A stretch of DNA of 64,000 nucleotides from Bathymodiolus brooksi (Eukaryota > Mollusca > Bivalvia > Mytilida > Modiolidae). Shown one piece after another: positions 25,784-39,149 of the stretch (positions within the stretch are counted from its first letter, which is position 1; every line of letters begins with the position of its first letter). The stretch is taken from assembly GCA_963680875.1 (NCBI GenBank), contig OY804578.1:25573101-25637100 (forward strand). The letters are read 5' to 3'. The notes under the pieces were generated by a model. It had not been told where the DNA came from. It ran no database searches and saw only the letters and a program-made list of their open reading frames with translations. The translations under genes were made by a program, and so were the position numbers.

Positions 25784-26285
25784 GTCATTTGGCTATTATG
25801 TCTAGGTCATTTGGCTATTATGTCTAGGTCATTTGGCTATTATGTCTAGGCCATTTGGTTATTCTGTCTAGTCCATTTGGCTATTCTGTCTAGGCCATTT
25901 GGCTAGTCTGTCTGGGTCATTTGGCTATTATGTCTAGGCCATTTGGTTATTCTGTCTAGTCCATTTGGCTATTCTGTCGAGGACATTTTGCTATTCTGTC
26001 TAGGGCATTTGGCTATTCTGTCTAGACCATTTGGCTATTATGTCTAGGCCATTTGGCTATTCGATCTAGGTCATTTGGCTATTATGTCTAGGTCATTTGG
26101 CTATTCTGTCTAGGCCATTTGGCTATTCTGTCTAGTCCATTTGGCTATTCTGTCTAGGCCATTTGGCTATTCTGTCTGGGTCATTTGGCTATTCTGTCTA
26201 GGTCATTTGGCTATTATGTCTAGGCCATTTGGCTATTCTGTCTAAGTCATTTGGCTATTCTGTCTAGTTCATTTGACTATTCTGT
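25784..26285. repeat. Linker satellite between HOR blocks
   Basis: These are ordinary variant monomers (ATTATG series, GGTTAT, TAGTCC, GGCTAG, CGAGGACATTTTGC, TAGGGC, TAGACC, TTCGATC) that connect the triplicated 1.15-kb block to the 3.4-kb block. The string with GGACATTTTGC is also found near 28,908, 33,350, 44,130 and 55,237. Confidence 0.65.
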
Positions 26286-29200
26286 CGAGGACATTTGGCT
26301 ATTCTGTCTAGGTCATTTGGCTATTATGTCTAGGTCATTTGGCTATTATGTCTAGGTCATTTGGCTATTATGTCTAGGCCATTTGGTTATTCTGTCTAGT
26401 CCATTTGGCTATTCTGTCTAGGCCATTTGGCTAGTCTGTCTGGGTCATTTGGCTATTCTGTCTAGGTCATTTGGCTATTCTGTCGAGGACATTTGGCTAT
26501 TCTGTCTAGGGCATTTGGCTATTCTGTCTAGACCATTTGGCTATTATGTCTAGGCCATTTGGCTATTCGATCTAGGTCATTTGGCTATTGTGTCTAGGCC
26601 ATTTGGCTATTCTGTCTAGGCCATTTGGCTATTCTGTCTAGGTCATTTGGCTATTATGTGTAGGTCATTTGGTTATTCTGTCTAGGTCATTTGGCTATTC
26701 TGTCTAGGTCATTTGGCTATTATGTCTAGGTCATTTGGCTATTCTGTCGAGGACATTTGGCTATTCTATCTAGGTCATTCGGCTATTATGTCTAGGTCAT
26801 TTGGCTGTTATGTCTAGGTCATTTGGCTATTATGTCTAGGCCATTTGGCTATTATGTCTAGTCCATTTGGCTATTCTGTCTAGGTCATTAGATTTTTCTT
26901 TCTAGCCCATTTGGCTATTTTGTCTAGGCCATTTGGTTTTTCTGACTAGGCCATTTGGCTATTCTGTCTAGGTCATTTGGCTATTCTGTCTAGATCATTT
27001 GACTATTCTGTCGAGGACATTTGGCTATTCTGTCTAGTTCATTTGGCTATTCTGTCGAGGACATTTGGCTATTCTGTCTAGGGCATTTGGCTATTCTGTC
27101 TAGTCCATTTGGCTATTCTGTCTAGGCCATTTGGCTAGTCTGTCTGGGTCATTTGTCTATTCTGTCTAGGTCATTTGGCTATTCTGTCGAGGACATTTGG
27201 CTATTCTGTCTAGGGCATTTGGATATTCTATCTAGGCCACTTGGCTATTATGTCTAGGCCATTTGGCTATTCTGTCTAGTCCATTTTTCTATTCTGTCTA
27301 GGCCATTTGGCTATTCTTTCTGGGTCATTTGGCTATTCTGTCTAGGTCATTTGGCTATTCTGTCTAGGTCATTTAGTTATTATATCTAGGTCATTTAGCT
27401 ATTATGTCTAGGTCATTTGGCTATTATGTCTAGACCATTTGGTTATTCTGTCTAGACCATTTGGGTATTCTGTCTAGGCCATTTGGCTAGTCTGTCTGGG
27501 TCATTTGGCTATTCTGTCTAGGTCATTTGGCTATTCTGTCGAGGACATTTGGCTATTCTGTCTAGGGCATTTGGCTATTCTGTCTAGACCATTTGGCTAT
27601 TATGTCTAGGCCATTTGGCTATTCGATCTAGATCATTTGGCTATTATGTCTAGGCCATTTGGCTATTCTGTCTAGGCCATTTGGCTATTCTGTCTAGGTC
27701 ATTTGGCTATTATGTCTAGGTCATTTGGTTATTCTGTCTAGGTTATTTGGCTATTCTGTCTGGGTCATTTGGCTATTATGTCTAGGCCATTTGGCTATTA
27801 TGTCTAGGTCATTTGGCTATTCTGTCTAGGTCATTTGGCTATTATGTCTAGGCCATTTGGCTATTATGTCTAGGTCATTTGGCTATTATGTCTAGGTCAT
27901 TTGGCTATTCTGTCGAGGACATTTGTCTATTCTGTCGAGGACATTTGGCTACTCTATCTAGGTCATTTGGCTATTATGTCTAGGCCATTTGGCTATTCTG
28001 TCTAGTCCATTTGGCTATTCTGTCTATGCCATTTGGCTATTCTGTCTGGGTCATTTGGCTATTCTGTCTAGGTCATTTGGCTATTCTGTCGAGGATATTT
28101 GGCTATTCTGTCTAGGTCATTTGGCTATTCTGTCTAGGCCATTTGGCTATTCTGTCTAGTCCATTTGGCTATTCTGTCTATGCCATTTGGCTATTCTGTC
28201 TGGGTCATTTGGTTATTCTCTCTAGGTCAATTGGCTTTTATGTCTAGGCCCTTTGGCTATTCTGTCTAAGTCATTTGGCTATTCTGTCTAGATCATTTGA
28301 CTAATCTGTCGAGGACATTTGGCTATTCTGTCTAGGTCTTTTGGCTATTATATCTAGGTCATTTGGCTATTAAGTATACGTCATTTTTCTATTATGTCTA
28401 GGCCATTTGGCTATTCTATCTAGTCCATTTGGATATTCTCTCTAGGCCATTTGGCTATTTTTTCTGGGTCATTTGGCTATTCTGTCTAGGTCATTTGGCT
28501 ATTCTGTCGAGGACATTTGGCTATTCTGTCGAGGGCATTTGGCTATTCTGTCTAGGCCATTTGGCTATTATGTCTAGGCCATTTGGCTATTCTGTCTAGT
28601 CCATTTTTGTATTCTGTCTAGACCATTTGGCTATTCTGTCTGGGTCATTTGACTATTCTGTCTAGGTCATTTGGCTATTCTGTCTAGGTCATTTGACTAT
28701 TCTGTCGAGGACATTTGGCTATTATGTCTAGGTCATTTGGCTATTATGTCTAGGTCATTTGGCTATTATGTCTAGGCCATTTGGTTATTCTGTCTAGTCC
28801 ATTTGGCTATTCTGTCTAGGCCATTTGGCTAGTCTGTCTGGGTCATTTGGCTATTATGTCTAGGCCATTTGGTTATTCTGTCTAGTCCATTTGGCTATTC
28901 TGTCGAGGACATTTTGCTATTCTGTCTAGGGCATTTGGCTATTCTGTCTAGACCATTTGGCTATTATGTCTAGGCCATTTGGCTATTCGATCTAGGTCAT
29001 TTGGCTATTATGTCTCGGCCATTGGCTATTCTGTCTAGGCCATTTGGCTATTCTGTCTAGGTCATTTGGCTATTATGTCTAGGTCACTTGGCTATTCTGT
29101 CTAGGCCATTTGGCTATTCTGTCTAGGCCATTTGGCTATTCTGTCTAAGTCATTTGGCTATTCTGTCTAGGTCATTTGACTAATCTGTCGAGGACATTTG

Positions 29201-29694
29201 GCTATTCTGTCTAGGTCTTTTGGCTATTATGTCTAGGTCATTTGGCTATTAAGTCTACGTCATTTGGCTCTTATGTCTAGGTCATTTGGCTATTCTGTCT
29301 AGGTCATTTGGCTATTATGTGTAGGTCATTTGGTTATTCTGTCTAGGTCATTTGGCTATTCTGTCTAGGTCATTTGGCTATTCTGTCTGGGTCATTTGGC
29401 TATTATGTCTGGACCATTTGGCTATTATGTCTAGGTCATTTGGCTATTCTGTCTAGGTCATTCGGATATTATGTCTAGGTCATTTGGCTATTCTGTCGAG
29501 GACATTTTGCTATTCTGTCTAGGGCATTTGGCTATTCTGTCTAGACCATTTGGCTATTATGTCTAGGCCATTTGGCTATTCGATCTAGGTCATTTGGCTA
29601 TTATCTCTAGGCCATTTGACTATTCTGTCTAGGCCATTTGGCTATTCTGTCTAGGTCATTTGGCTATTATGTCTAGGTCATTTGACTATTCTGT
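26286..29694. repeat. 3.4-kb HOR block, copy 1
   Basis: The block is phased at CGAGGAC after TTTGACTATT; the same point recurs at 29,695, which is 3,409 bp later (155 monomers less one base). Markers are GGTCATTCGG, GGCTGTTATG, ATTAGATTTTTC at 26,887, TAAGTATACG at 28,371, and TGTCTCGGCCATTGGC at 29,011, the last containing a 21-bp monomer. The block shares these markers with copy 2 and with the 44-48 kb and 57-61 kb regions, so it is a family-wide unit rather than a local event. Confidence 0.85.
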
Positions 29695-32600
29695 CGAGGA
29701 CATTTGGCTATTCTGTCTAGGTCATTTGGCTATTATGTCTAGGTCATTTGGCTATTATGTCTAAGTCATTTGGCTATTATGTCTAGGCCATTTGGTTATT
29801 CTGTCTAGTCCATTTGGCCATTCTGTCTAGGCCATTTGGCTAGTCTGTCTGGGTCATTTGGCTATTCTGTCTAGGTCATTTGGCTATTCTGTCGAGGACA
29901 TTTAGCTATTCTGTCTAGGGCATTTGGCTATTCTGTCTAGACCATTTGGCTATTATTTCTAGGCCATTTAGCTATTCGATCTAGGTCATTTGGCTATTGT
30001 GTCTAGGCCATTTGGCTATTCTGTCTAGGCCATTTGGCTATTCTGTCTAGGTCATTTGGCTATTATGTGTAGGTCATTTGGTTATTCTGTCTAGGCCATT
30101 TGGCTATTCTGTCTAGGTCATTTGGCTATTATGTCTAGGTCATTTGGCTATTCTGTCGAGGACATTTGGCTATTCTATCTAGGTCATTCGGCTATTATGT
30201 CTAGGTCATTTGGCTGTTATGTCTAGGTCATTTGGCTATTATGTCTAGGCCATTTGGCTATTATGTCTAGTCCATTTGGCTATTCTGTCTAGGTCATTAG
30301 ATTTTTCTTTCTAGCCCATTTGGCTATTTTGTCTAGGCCATTTGGTTTTTCTGACTAGGCCATTTGGCTATTCTGTCTAGGTCATTTGGCTATTCTGTCT
30401 AGATTATTTGACTATTCTGTCGAGGACATTTGGCTATTCTGTCTAGTTCATTTGGCTATTCTGTCGAGGACATTTGGCTATTCTGTCTAGGGCATTTGGC
30501 TATTCTGTCTAGTCCATTTGGCTATTCTGTCTAGGCCATTTGGCTAGTCTGTCTGGGTCATTTGTCTATTCTGTCTAGGTCATTTGGCTATTCTGTCGAG
30601 GACATTTGGATATTCTGTCTAGGGCATTTGGCTATTCTGTCTAGGCCATCTGGCTATTATGTCTAGGCCATTTGGCTATTCTGTCTAGTCAATTTTTCTA
30701 TTCTGTCTAGGCCATTTGGCTATTCTTTCTGGGTCATTTGGCTATTCTGTCTAGGTCATTTGGCTATTCTGTCTAGGTCTTTTGGTTATTATATCTAGGT
30801 CATTTGGCTATTATGTCTAGGTCATTTGGCTATTATGTCTAGGCCATTTGGTTATTCTGTCTAGACCATTTGGCTATTCTGTCTAGGCCATTTGGCTAGT
30901 CTGTCTGGGTCATTTGGCTATTCTGTCTAGGTCATTTGGCTATTCTGTCGAGGACATTTGGCTATTCTGTCTAGGGCATTTGGCTATTCTGTCTAGACCA
31001 TTTGGCTATTATGTCTAGGCCATTTGGCTATTCGATCTAGGTCATTTGGCTATTATGTCTAGGCCATTTGGCTATTCTGTCTAGGCCATTTGGCTAGTCT
31101 GTCTGGGTCATTTGTCTATTCTGTCTAGGTCATTTGGCTATTCTGTCGAGGACATTTGGCTATTCTGTCTAGGGCATTTGGCTATTCTGTCTAGGCCATT
31201 TGGCTATTATGTCTAGGCCATTTGGCTATTCTGTCTAGTCCATTTTTCTATTCTGTCTAGGCCATTTGGCTATTCTTTCTGGGTCATTTGGCTATTCTGT
31301 CTAGGTCATTTGGCTATTCTGTCTAGGTCATTTGGTTATTATATCTAGGTCATTTGGCTATTATGTCTAGGTCATTTGGCTATTATGTCTAGGCCATTTG
31401 GTTATTCTGTCTAGACCATTTGGCTATTCTGTCTAGGCCATTTGACTAGTCTGTCTGGGTCATTTGGCTATTCTGTCTAGGTCATTTGGCTATTCTGTCG
31501 AGGACATTTGGCTATTCTGTCTAGGGCATTTGGCTATTCTGTCTAGACCATTTGGCTATTATGTCTAGGCCATTTGGCTATTCGATCTAGGTCATTTGGC
31601 TATTTTGTCTAGGCCATTTGGCTATTCTTTCTAGGCCATTTGGCTATTCTGTCTAGGTCATTTGGCTATTATGTCTAGGTCATTTGGTTATTCTGTCTAG
31701 GTTATTTGGCTATTCTGTCTGGGTCATTTGGCTATTATGTCTAGGCCATTTGGCTATTATGTCTAGGTCATTTGGCTATTCTGTCTAGGTCATTTGGCTA
31801 TTCTGTCTAGGTCATTTGGCTATTATGTCTAGGCCATTTGGCTATTATGTCTAGGTCATTTGGCTATTATGTCTAGGTCATTTGGCTATTCTGTCGAGGA
31901 CATTTGGCTATTCTGTCGAGGACATTTGGCTATTCTATCTAGGTCATTTGGCTATTATGTCTAGGTCATTTGACTATTCTGTCTAGGTCATTTGGCTATT
32001 ATGTCTAGGCCATTTGGCTATTCTGTCTAGTCCATTTGGCTATTCTGTCTACGCCATTTGGCTATTCTGTCTGGGTCATTTGGCTATTCTGTCTAGGTCA
32101 TTTGGCTATTCTGTCGAGGATATTTGGCTATTCTGTCTAGGTCATTTGGCTATTCTGTCTAGGCCATTTGGCTATTCTGTCTAGTCCATTTGGCTATTCT
32201 GTCTATGCCATTTGGCTATTCTGTCTGGGTCATTTGGTTATTCTCTCTAGGTCAATTGGCTATTATGTCTAGGCCCTTTGGCTATTCTGTCTAAGTCATT
32301 TGGCTATTCTGTCTAGATCATTTGACTAATCTGTCGAGGACATTTGGCTATTCTGTCTAGGTCTTTTGGCTATTATGTCTAGGTCATTTGGCTATTAAGT
32401 ATACGTCATTTGTCTATTATGTCTAGGCCATTTGGCTATTCTATCTAGTCCGATTGGATATTCTCTCTAGGCCATTTGGCTATTTTTTCTGGGTCATTTG
32501 GCTATTCTGTCTAGGTCATTTGGCTATTCTGTCGAGGACATTTGGCTATTCTGTCGAGGGCATTTGGCTATTCTGTCTAGGCCATTTGGCTATTATGTCT

Positions 32601-34137
32601 AGGCCATTTGGCTATTCTGTCTAGTCCATTTTTCTATTCTGGCTAGGCCATTTGGCTATTCTGTCTGGGTCATTTGGCTATTCTGTCTAGGTCATTTGAC
32701 TATTCTGTCTAGGTCATTTGACTATTCTGTCGAGGACATTTGGCTATTCTGTCTAGGTCATTTGGCTATTATGTCTAGGTCATTTGGCTATTATGTCTAG
32801 GTCATTTGGCTATTATGTCTAGGCCATTTGGCTATTCTGTCTAGTCCATTTGGCTATTCTGTCTAGGCCATTTGAATAGTCTGTCTGGGTCATTTGGCTA
32901 TTCTGTCTAGGTCATTTGGCTATTCTGTCGAGGACATTTGGATATTCTGTCTAGTACATTTGGCTATTCTGTCTAGGCCATTTGGCTATTATGTCTAGGC
33001 CATTTGGCTATTCTGTCTAGTCCATTTTTGTATTCTGTCTAGACCATTTGGCTATTCTGTCTGGGTCATTTGACTATTCTGTCTAGGTCATTTGGCTATT
33101 CTGTCTAGGTCATTTGACTATTCTGTCGAGGACATTTGGCTATTCTGTCTAGGTCATTTGGCTATTATGTCTAGGTCATTTGGCTATTATGTCTAGGTCA
33201 TTTGGCTATTATGTCTAGGCCATTTGGTTATTCTGTCTAGTCCATTTGGCTATTCTGTCTAGGCCATTTGGCTAGTCTGTCTGGGTCATTTGGCTGTTAT
33301 GTCTAGGCCATTTGGTTATTCTGTCTAGTCCATTTGGCTATTCTGTCGAGGACATTTTGCTATTCTGTCTAGGGCATTTGGCTATTCTGTCTAGACCATT
33401 TGGCTATTATGTCTAGGCCATTTGGCTATTCGATCTGGGTCATTTGGCTATTATGTCTCGGCCATTGGCTATTCTGTCTAGGCCATTTGGCTATTCTGTC
33501 TAGGTCATTTGGCTATTATGTCTAGGTCACTTGGCTATTCTGTCTAGGCCATTTGGCTATTCTGTCTAGGCCATTTGGCTATTCTGTCTAAGTCATTTGG
33601 CTATTCTGTCTAGGTCATTTGACTAATCTGTCGAGGACATTTGGCTATTCTGTCTAGGTCTTTTGGCTATTATGTCTAGGTCATTTGGCTATTAAGTCTA
33701 CGTCATTTGGCTATTATGTCTAGGTCATTTGGCTATTCTGTCTAGGTCATTTGGCTATTATGTGTAGGTCATTTGGTTATTCTGTCTAGGTCATTTGGCT
33801 ATTCTGTCTAGGTCATTTGGCTATTCTGTCTGGGTCATTTGGCTATTATGTCTAGGCCATTTGGCTATTATGTCTAGGTCATTTGGCTATTCTGTCTAGG
33901 TCATTCGGATATTATGTCTAGGTCATTTGGCTATTCTGTCGAGGACATTTTGCTATTCTGTCTAGGGCATTTGGCTATTCTGTCTAGACCATTTGGCTAT
34001 TATGTCTAGGCCATTTGGCTATTCGATCTAGGTCATTTGGCTATTATCTCTAGGCCATTTGGCTATTCTGTCTAGGCCATTTGGCTATTCTGTCTAGGTC
34101 ATTTGGCTATTATGTCTAGGTCATTTGAATATTCTGT
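29695..34137. repeat. Expanded 4.4-kb version of the 3.4-kb block, copy 2
   Basis: This matches copy 1 marker by marker, but the offset grows: 3,409 at ATTAGA (30,296), 4,025 at TAAGTATACG (32,396) and 4,443 at TGTCTCGG (33,454). The gain of 616 bp (28 monomers) includes a 550-bp internal duplication. The further 418 bp (19 monomers) lies in the cassette around 32,640-33,010. A copy of this block without those gains precedes it, so the direction (insertion here or loss there) is not decided. Confidence 0.83.
30537..31636. repeat. 550-bp (25-monomer) tandem duplication
   Basis: The string GGCTAGTCTGTCTGGG followed by TCATTTGTC occurs at about 30,544 and 31,094, 550 bp apart. The monomers between follow the same order: CGAGGAC, TAGGGC, TAGTC.ATTTTT, CTTTCTGGG, ATATCTAGG, GGTTAT, TAGACC, GGCTAG, TTCGATC. 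Small differences include TAGTCAATTTTT in the first copy against TAGTCCATTTTT in the second, and GGCCATCTGG near 30,645. Confidence 0.84.
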
Positions 34138-37100
34138 CGAGGACATTTGGCTATTCTGTCTAGTTCATTTGGCTATTCTGTCGAGGACATTTGGCTATTC
34201 TGTCTAGGGCATTTGGCTATTCTGTCTAGTCCATTTGGCTATTCTGTCTAGGCCATTTGGCTAGTCTGTCTGGGTCATTTGTTTATTCTGTCTAGGTGAT
34301 TTGGCTATTCTGTCGAGGACATTTGGCTATTCTGTCTAGGGCATTTGGCTATTCTGTCTAGGCCATTTGGCTATTATGTCTAGGCCATTTGGCTATTCTG
34401 TCTAGTCCATTTTTCTATTCTGTCTAGGCCATTTGGCTATTCTTTCTGGGTCATTTGGCTATTCTGTCTAGGTCATTTGGCTATTCTGTCTAGGTCATTT
34501 GGTTATTATGTCTAGGTCATTTGGCTATTATATCTAGGTCATTTGGCTATTATGTCTAGTTCATTTGACTATTCTGTCGAGGACATTTGGCTATTCTGTC
34601 TAGGTCATTTGGCTATTCTGTCTAGGCCATTTGGCTATTCTGTCTGGGTCATTTGGCTATTCTGTCTAGGTCATTTGTCTATTCAGTCTAGGTCATTTGG
34701 CTATTCTGTCTAGGTCATTTGGCTATTCTGTCGAGGATATTTGGCTATTCTGTCTAGTCCATTTGGCTATTCTGTCTAGGTCATTTGGTTATTATGTCTA
34801 GGTCATTTGGCTATTCTGTCTAGGCCATTTGCTATTCTGTCTAGTCCATTTGGCTATTCTGTCTAGGCCATTTGGCTAGTCTGTCTAGATCATTTGGCTA
34901 TTCTGTCGAAGACATTTGGCTATTCTGTCTAGGGCATTTGGCTATTCTGTCTAGTCCATTTGGCTATTCTGTCTAGGCCATTTGGCTAGTCTGTCTGGGT
35001 CATTTGTCTATTCTGTCTAGGTCATTTGGCTATTCTATCTAGGGCTTTTGGCTATTCTGTCTAGGCCATTTGGCTATTATGTCTAGGCCATTTGGCTATT
35101 CTGTCTAGTCCATTTTTCTATTCTGTCTAGGCCATTTGGCTATTCTTTCTGGGTCATTTGGCTATTCTGTCTAGGTCATTTGGCTATTCTGTCTAGTTCA
35201 TTTGACTATTCTGTCGAGGACATTTGGCTATTCTGTCTAAGTCATTTGGCTATTATGTCTAGGACATTTGGCTATTATGTCTAGGTCATTTGGCTATTAT
35301 GTCTAGGCCATTTGGTTATTCTGTCTACGTCATTTGTCTATTATGTCTAGGCCATTTTGCTATTCTATCTAGTCCATTTGGATATTCTCTCTAGGCCATT
35401 TGGCTATTCTGTCTAGGGCATTTGGCTATTCTGTCGAGGACATTTGGCTATTCTGTCGAGGGCATTTGGCTATTCTGTCTAGGCCATTTGGCTATTATGT
35501 CTAGGCCATTTGGCTATTCTGTCTAGTCCATTTTTCTATTCTGTCTAGGCCATTTGGCTATTCTGTCTGGGTCATTTGGCTATTCTGTCTAGGTCATTTG
35601 GCTATTCTGTCTAGGTCATTTGACTATTCTGTCGAGGATATTTGGCTATTTTGTCTAGGTCATTTGGCTATTATGTCTAGGCCATTTGGCTATTCTGTCT
35701 ACTCCATTTGGCTATTCTGTCTAGGCCATTTGGCTAGTCTGTCTGGGTCATTTGGCTATTCTGTCTAGGTCATTTGGCTATTCTGTCGAGGACATTTGGC
35801 TATTCTGTCTAGGGCATTTGGCTATTCTGTCTAGGCCATTTGGCTATTATGTCTAGGCCATTTGGCTATTCTGTCTAGTCCATTTTTCTATTCTGTCTAG
35901 GTCATTTGGCTATTCTGTCTAGGTCATTTGGCTATTCTGTCTAGGTCATTTGACTATTCTGTCGAGGACATTTGGCTATTCTGTCTAGGTCATTTGGCTA
36001 TTATGTCTAGACCATTTGGCCATTCTGTCTAGTCCATTTTTCTATTCTGTCTAGGCCATTTGGCTATTCTGTCTGGGTCATTTGGCTATTCTGTCTAGGT
36101 CATTTGACTATTCTGTCTAGGTCATTTGACTATTATGTCTAGGTCATTTGGCTATTATGTCTAGGCCATTTTGGCTATTCTGTCTACTCCATTTGGCTAT
36201 TCTGTCTAGGCCATTTGGCTAGTCTGTCTGGGTCATTTGGCTATTCTGTCTAGGTCATTTGGCTATTCTGTCGAGGACATTTGGCTATTCTGTCTAGGGC
36301 ATTTGGCTATTCTGTCTAGGCCATTTGGCTATTATTTCTAGGCCATTTGGCTATTCTGTCTAGTCCATTTTTTTATTCTGTCTAGGCCATTTGGCTATTC
36401 TGTCTGGGTCATTTGGCTATTCTGTCTAGGTCATTTGGCTATTCTGTCTATGTCATTTGACTATTCTGTCGAGGACATTTGGCTATTCTGTCTAGGTCAT
36501 TTGGCTATTATGTCTTGGTCATTTGGCTATTATGTATAGGTCATTTGTCTATTATGTCTAGGCCATTTGGTTATTCTGTCTAGTCCATTTGGCTATTCTG
36601 TCTAGGCCATTTGGCTAGTCTGTCTAGATCATTTGGCTATTCTGTCGAAGACATTAGTCTATTCTGTCTAGGGCATTTGGCTATTCTGTCTAGTCCATTT
36701 GGCTATTCTGTCTAGGCCATTTGGCTAGTCTGTCTGGGTCATTTGTCTATTCTGTCTAGGTCATTTGGCTATTCTGTCTAGGGCTTTTGGCTATTCTGTC
36801 TAGGCCATTTGGCTATTATGTCTAGGCCATTTGGCTATTCTGTCTAGTCCATTTTTCTATTCTGTCTAGGCCATTTGGCTATTCTTTCTGGGTCATTTGG
36901 CTATTCTGTCTAGGTCATTTGGCTATTCTGTCTAGTTCATTTGACTATTCTGTCGAGGACATTTGGCTATTCTGTCTAAGTCATTTGGCTATTATGTCTA
37001 GGTCATTTGGCTATTATGTCTAGGTCATTTGGCTATTATGTCTAGGCCATTTGGTTATTCTGTCTAGTCCATTTGGCTATTCTGTCTAGGCCATTTGGCT

Positions 37101-39149
37101 AGTCTCTCTTGGTCATTTGGCTATTCTGTCTAGGTCATTTGGCTATTCTGTCGAGGACATTTGGCTATTCTGTCTAGGGCATTTGGCTATTCTGTCTAGA
37201 CCATTTGGCTATTATGTCTAGGCCATTTGGCTATTCGATCTTGGTCATTTGGCTATTATGTCTAGGCCATTTGGCTATTATGTCTAGGCCATTTGGCTAT
37301 TAAGTCTAGGCCATTTGGTTTTTCTGTCAAGGCCATTTGGCTATTCTGTCTAGGTCATTTGGCTATTCTGTCTAGGTCATTTGGCTATTCTTTCGAGGAT
37401 ATTTGGCTAATCTGTCTAGGTCATTTGGCTATTCTGTCTAGGCCATTTGGGTATTCTGTCTGGGTCATTTGGTTATTCTGACTAGGTCATTTGGCTATTA
37501 TGTCTAGGCCATTTGGCTATTCTGTCTAAGTCATTTGGCTATTCTGTCTAGGTCATTTGACAATTCTGTCGAGAACATTTGGCTATTCTGTCTAGGTCAT
37601 TTGGCTATTATGTCTAGGTCATTTGGATATTATGTCTACGTCATTTGTCTATTATGTCTAGTCCATTTGGCTATTCTATCTAGTCCATTTGGATATTCTC
37701 TCTAGACCATTTGGCTATTCTGTCTAGGTCATTTGGCTATTCTGTCGAGGACATTTGGCTATTCTGTCGAGGGCATTTGGCTATTCTGTCTAGGCCATTT
37801 GGCTATTATGTCTAGGCCATTTGGCTATTCTGTCTAGTCCATTTTTTTATTCTGTCTAGGCCATTTGGCTATTCTGTCTGGGTCATTTGGCTATTCTGTC
37901 TAGGTCATTTGGCTATTCTGTCTAGGTCATTTGACTATTCTGTCGAGGACATTTGGCTATTCTGTCTAGGTCATTTGGCTATTATGTCTAGGCCATTTGG
38001 CTATTCTGTCTACTCCATTTGGCTATTCTGTCTAGGCCATTTGGCTATTCTATCTAGTCCATTTGGATATTATCTCTAGGCCATTTGGCTATTCTGTCTA
38101 GGTCATCTGGCTATTCTGTCGAGGACATTTGGCTATTCTGTCGAGGGCATTTGGCTATTCTGTCTAGGCCATTTGGCTATTATGTCTAGGGCATTTGGCT
38201 ATTCTGTCTAGTCCATTTTCTATTCTGTCTAGGTCATTTGGCTATTCTGTCTGGGTCATTTGGCTATTCTCTCTAGGTCATTTGGCTATTCTGTCTAGGT
38301 CATTTGACTATTCTGTCGAGGACATTTGGCTATTCTGTCTAGGTCATTTGGCTATTATGTCTAGATCATTTGGCTATTATGTCTAGGTCATTTGGCTATT
38401 ATATCTAGGCCATTTGGTTATTCTGTCTAGTCCATTTGACTATTCTGTCTAGGCCATTTGGCTAGTCTGTCTAGGTCATTTGGCTATTCTGTCGAGGACA
38501 TTTGGCTATTCTGTCTAGGGCATTTGGCTATTCTGTCTAGTCCATTTGGCTATTCTGTCTAGGCCATTTGGCTAGTCTGTCTGGGTCATTTGCCTATTCT
38601 GTCTAGGTCATTTGGCTATTCTGTCGAGGACATTTGGCTATTCTGTCTAGGGCATTTGTCTATTCTGTCTAGGCCATTTGGCTATTATGTCTAGGCCATT
38701 TGGCTATTCTGTCTAGTCCATTTTTCTATTCTGTCTAGGCCATTTGGCTATTCTTTCTGGGTCATTTGGCTATTCTGTCTAGGTCATTTGGCTATTCTGT
38801 CTAGTTCATTTGACTATTCTGTCGAGGACATTTGGCTATTCTGTCTAGGTCATTTGGCTATTATGTCTAGGTCATTTGGCTATTATGTCTAGGTCATTTG
38901 GCTATTATGTCTAGGCCATTTGGTTATTCTGTCTAGTCCATTTGGCTATTCTGTCTAGGCCATTTGGCTAGTCTGTCTGGGTCATTTGGCTATTCTGTCT
39001 AGGTCATTTGGCTATTCTGTCGAGGACATTTGGCTATTCTGTCTAGGGCATTTGGCTATTCTCTCTAGACCATTTGGCTATTATGTCTAGGCCATTTGGC
39101 TATTCGATCTAGGTCATTTGGCTATTGTGTCTAGGTCATTTGGCTATTC
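34138..39149. repeat. Mosaic domain with long-distance copies
   Basis: The first part resembles the block start at 30,418 (TAGTTC, CGAGGAC, TAGGGC). AGATCATTTGG with CGAAGACATT lies at 34,887 and 36,626, 1,739 bp apart (79 monomers plus one base). The additional base is the rare 23-bp monomer GGCCATTTTGGC near 36,167. Within this domain lie two patches matching the 15.7-22.0 kb region. A 21-bp monomer CCATTTTCTATT lies at about 38,213. Confidence 0.75.
36613..38043. repeat. Dispersed copy of about 15,740-17,170
   Basis: AGATC lies at 15,753 and 36,626, and the TCAAGGCC run keeps the same offset of 20,873 (16,420 and 37,293). The match runs through GGCTAATCTG, GGTTATTCTGACTAGG, GACAATTCTGTCGAGAAC and GGATATTATGTCTACG. 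A handful of substitutions are visible, for example AAGTCTAGG for ATGTCTAGG near 37,301 and CTTTCGAGG near 37,391. The flanks differ on both sides, so this is a patch of about 1.4 kb and not part of a regular period. Confidence 0.82.
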
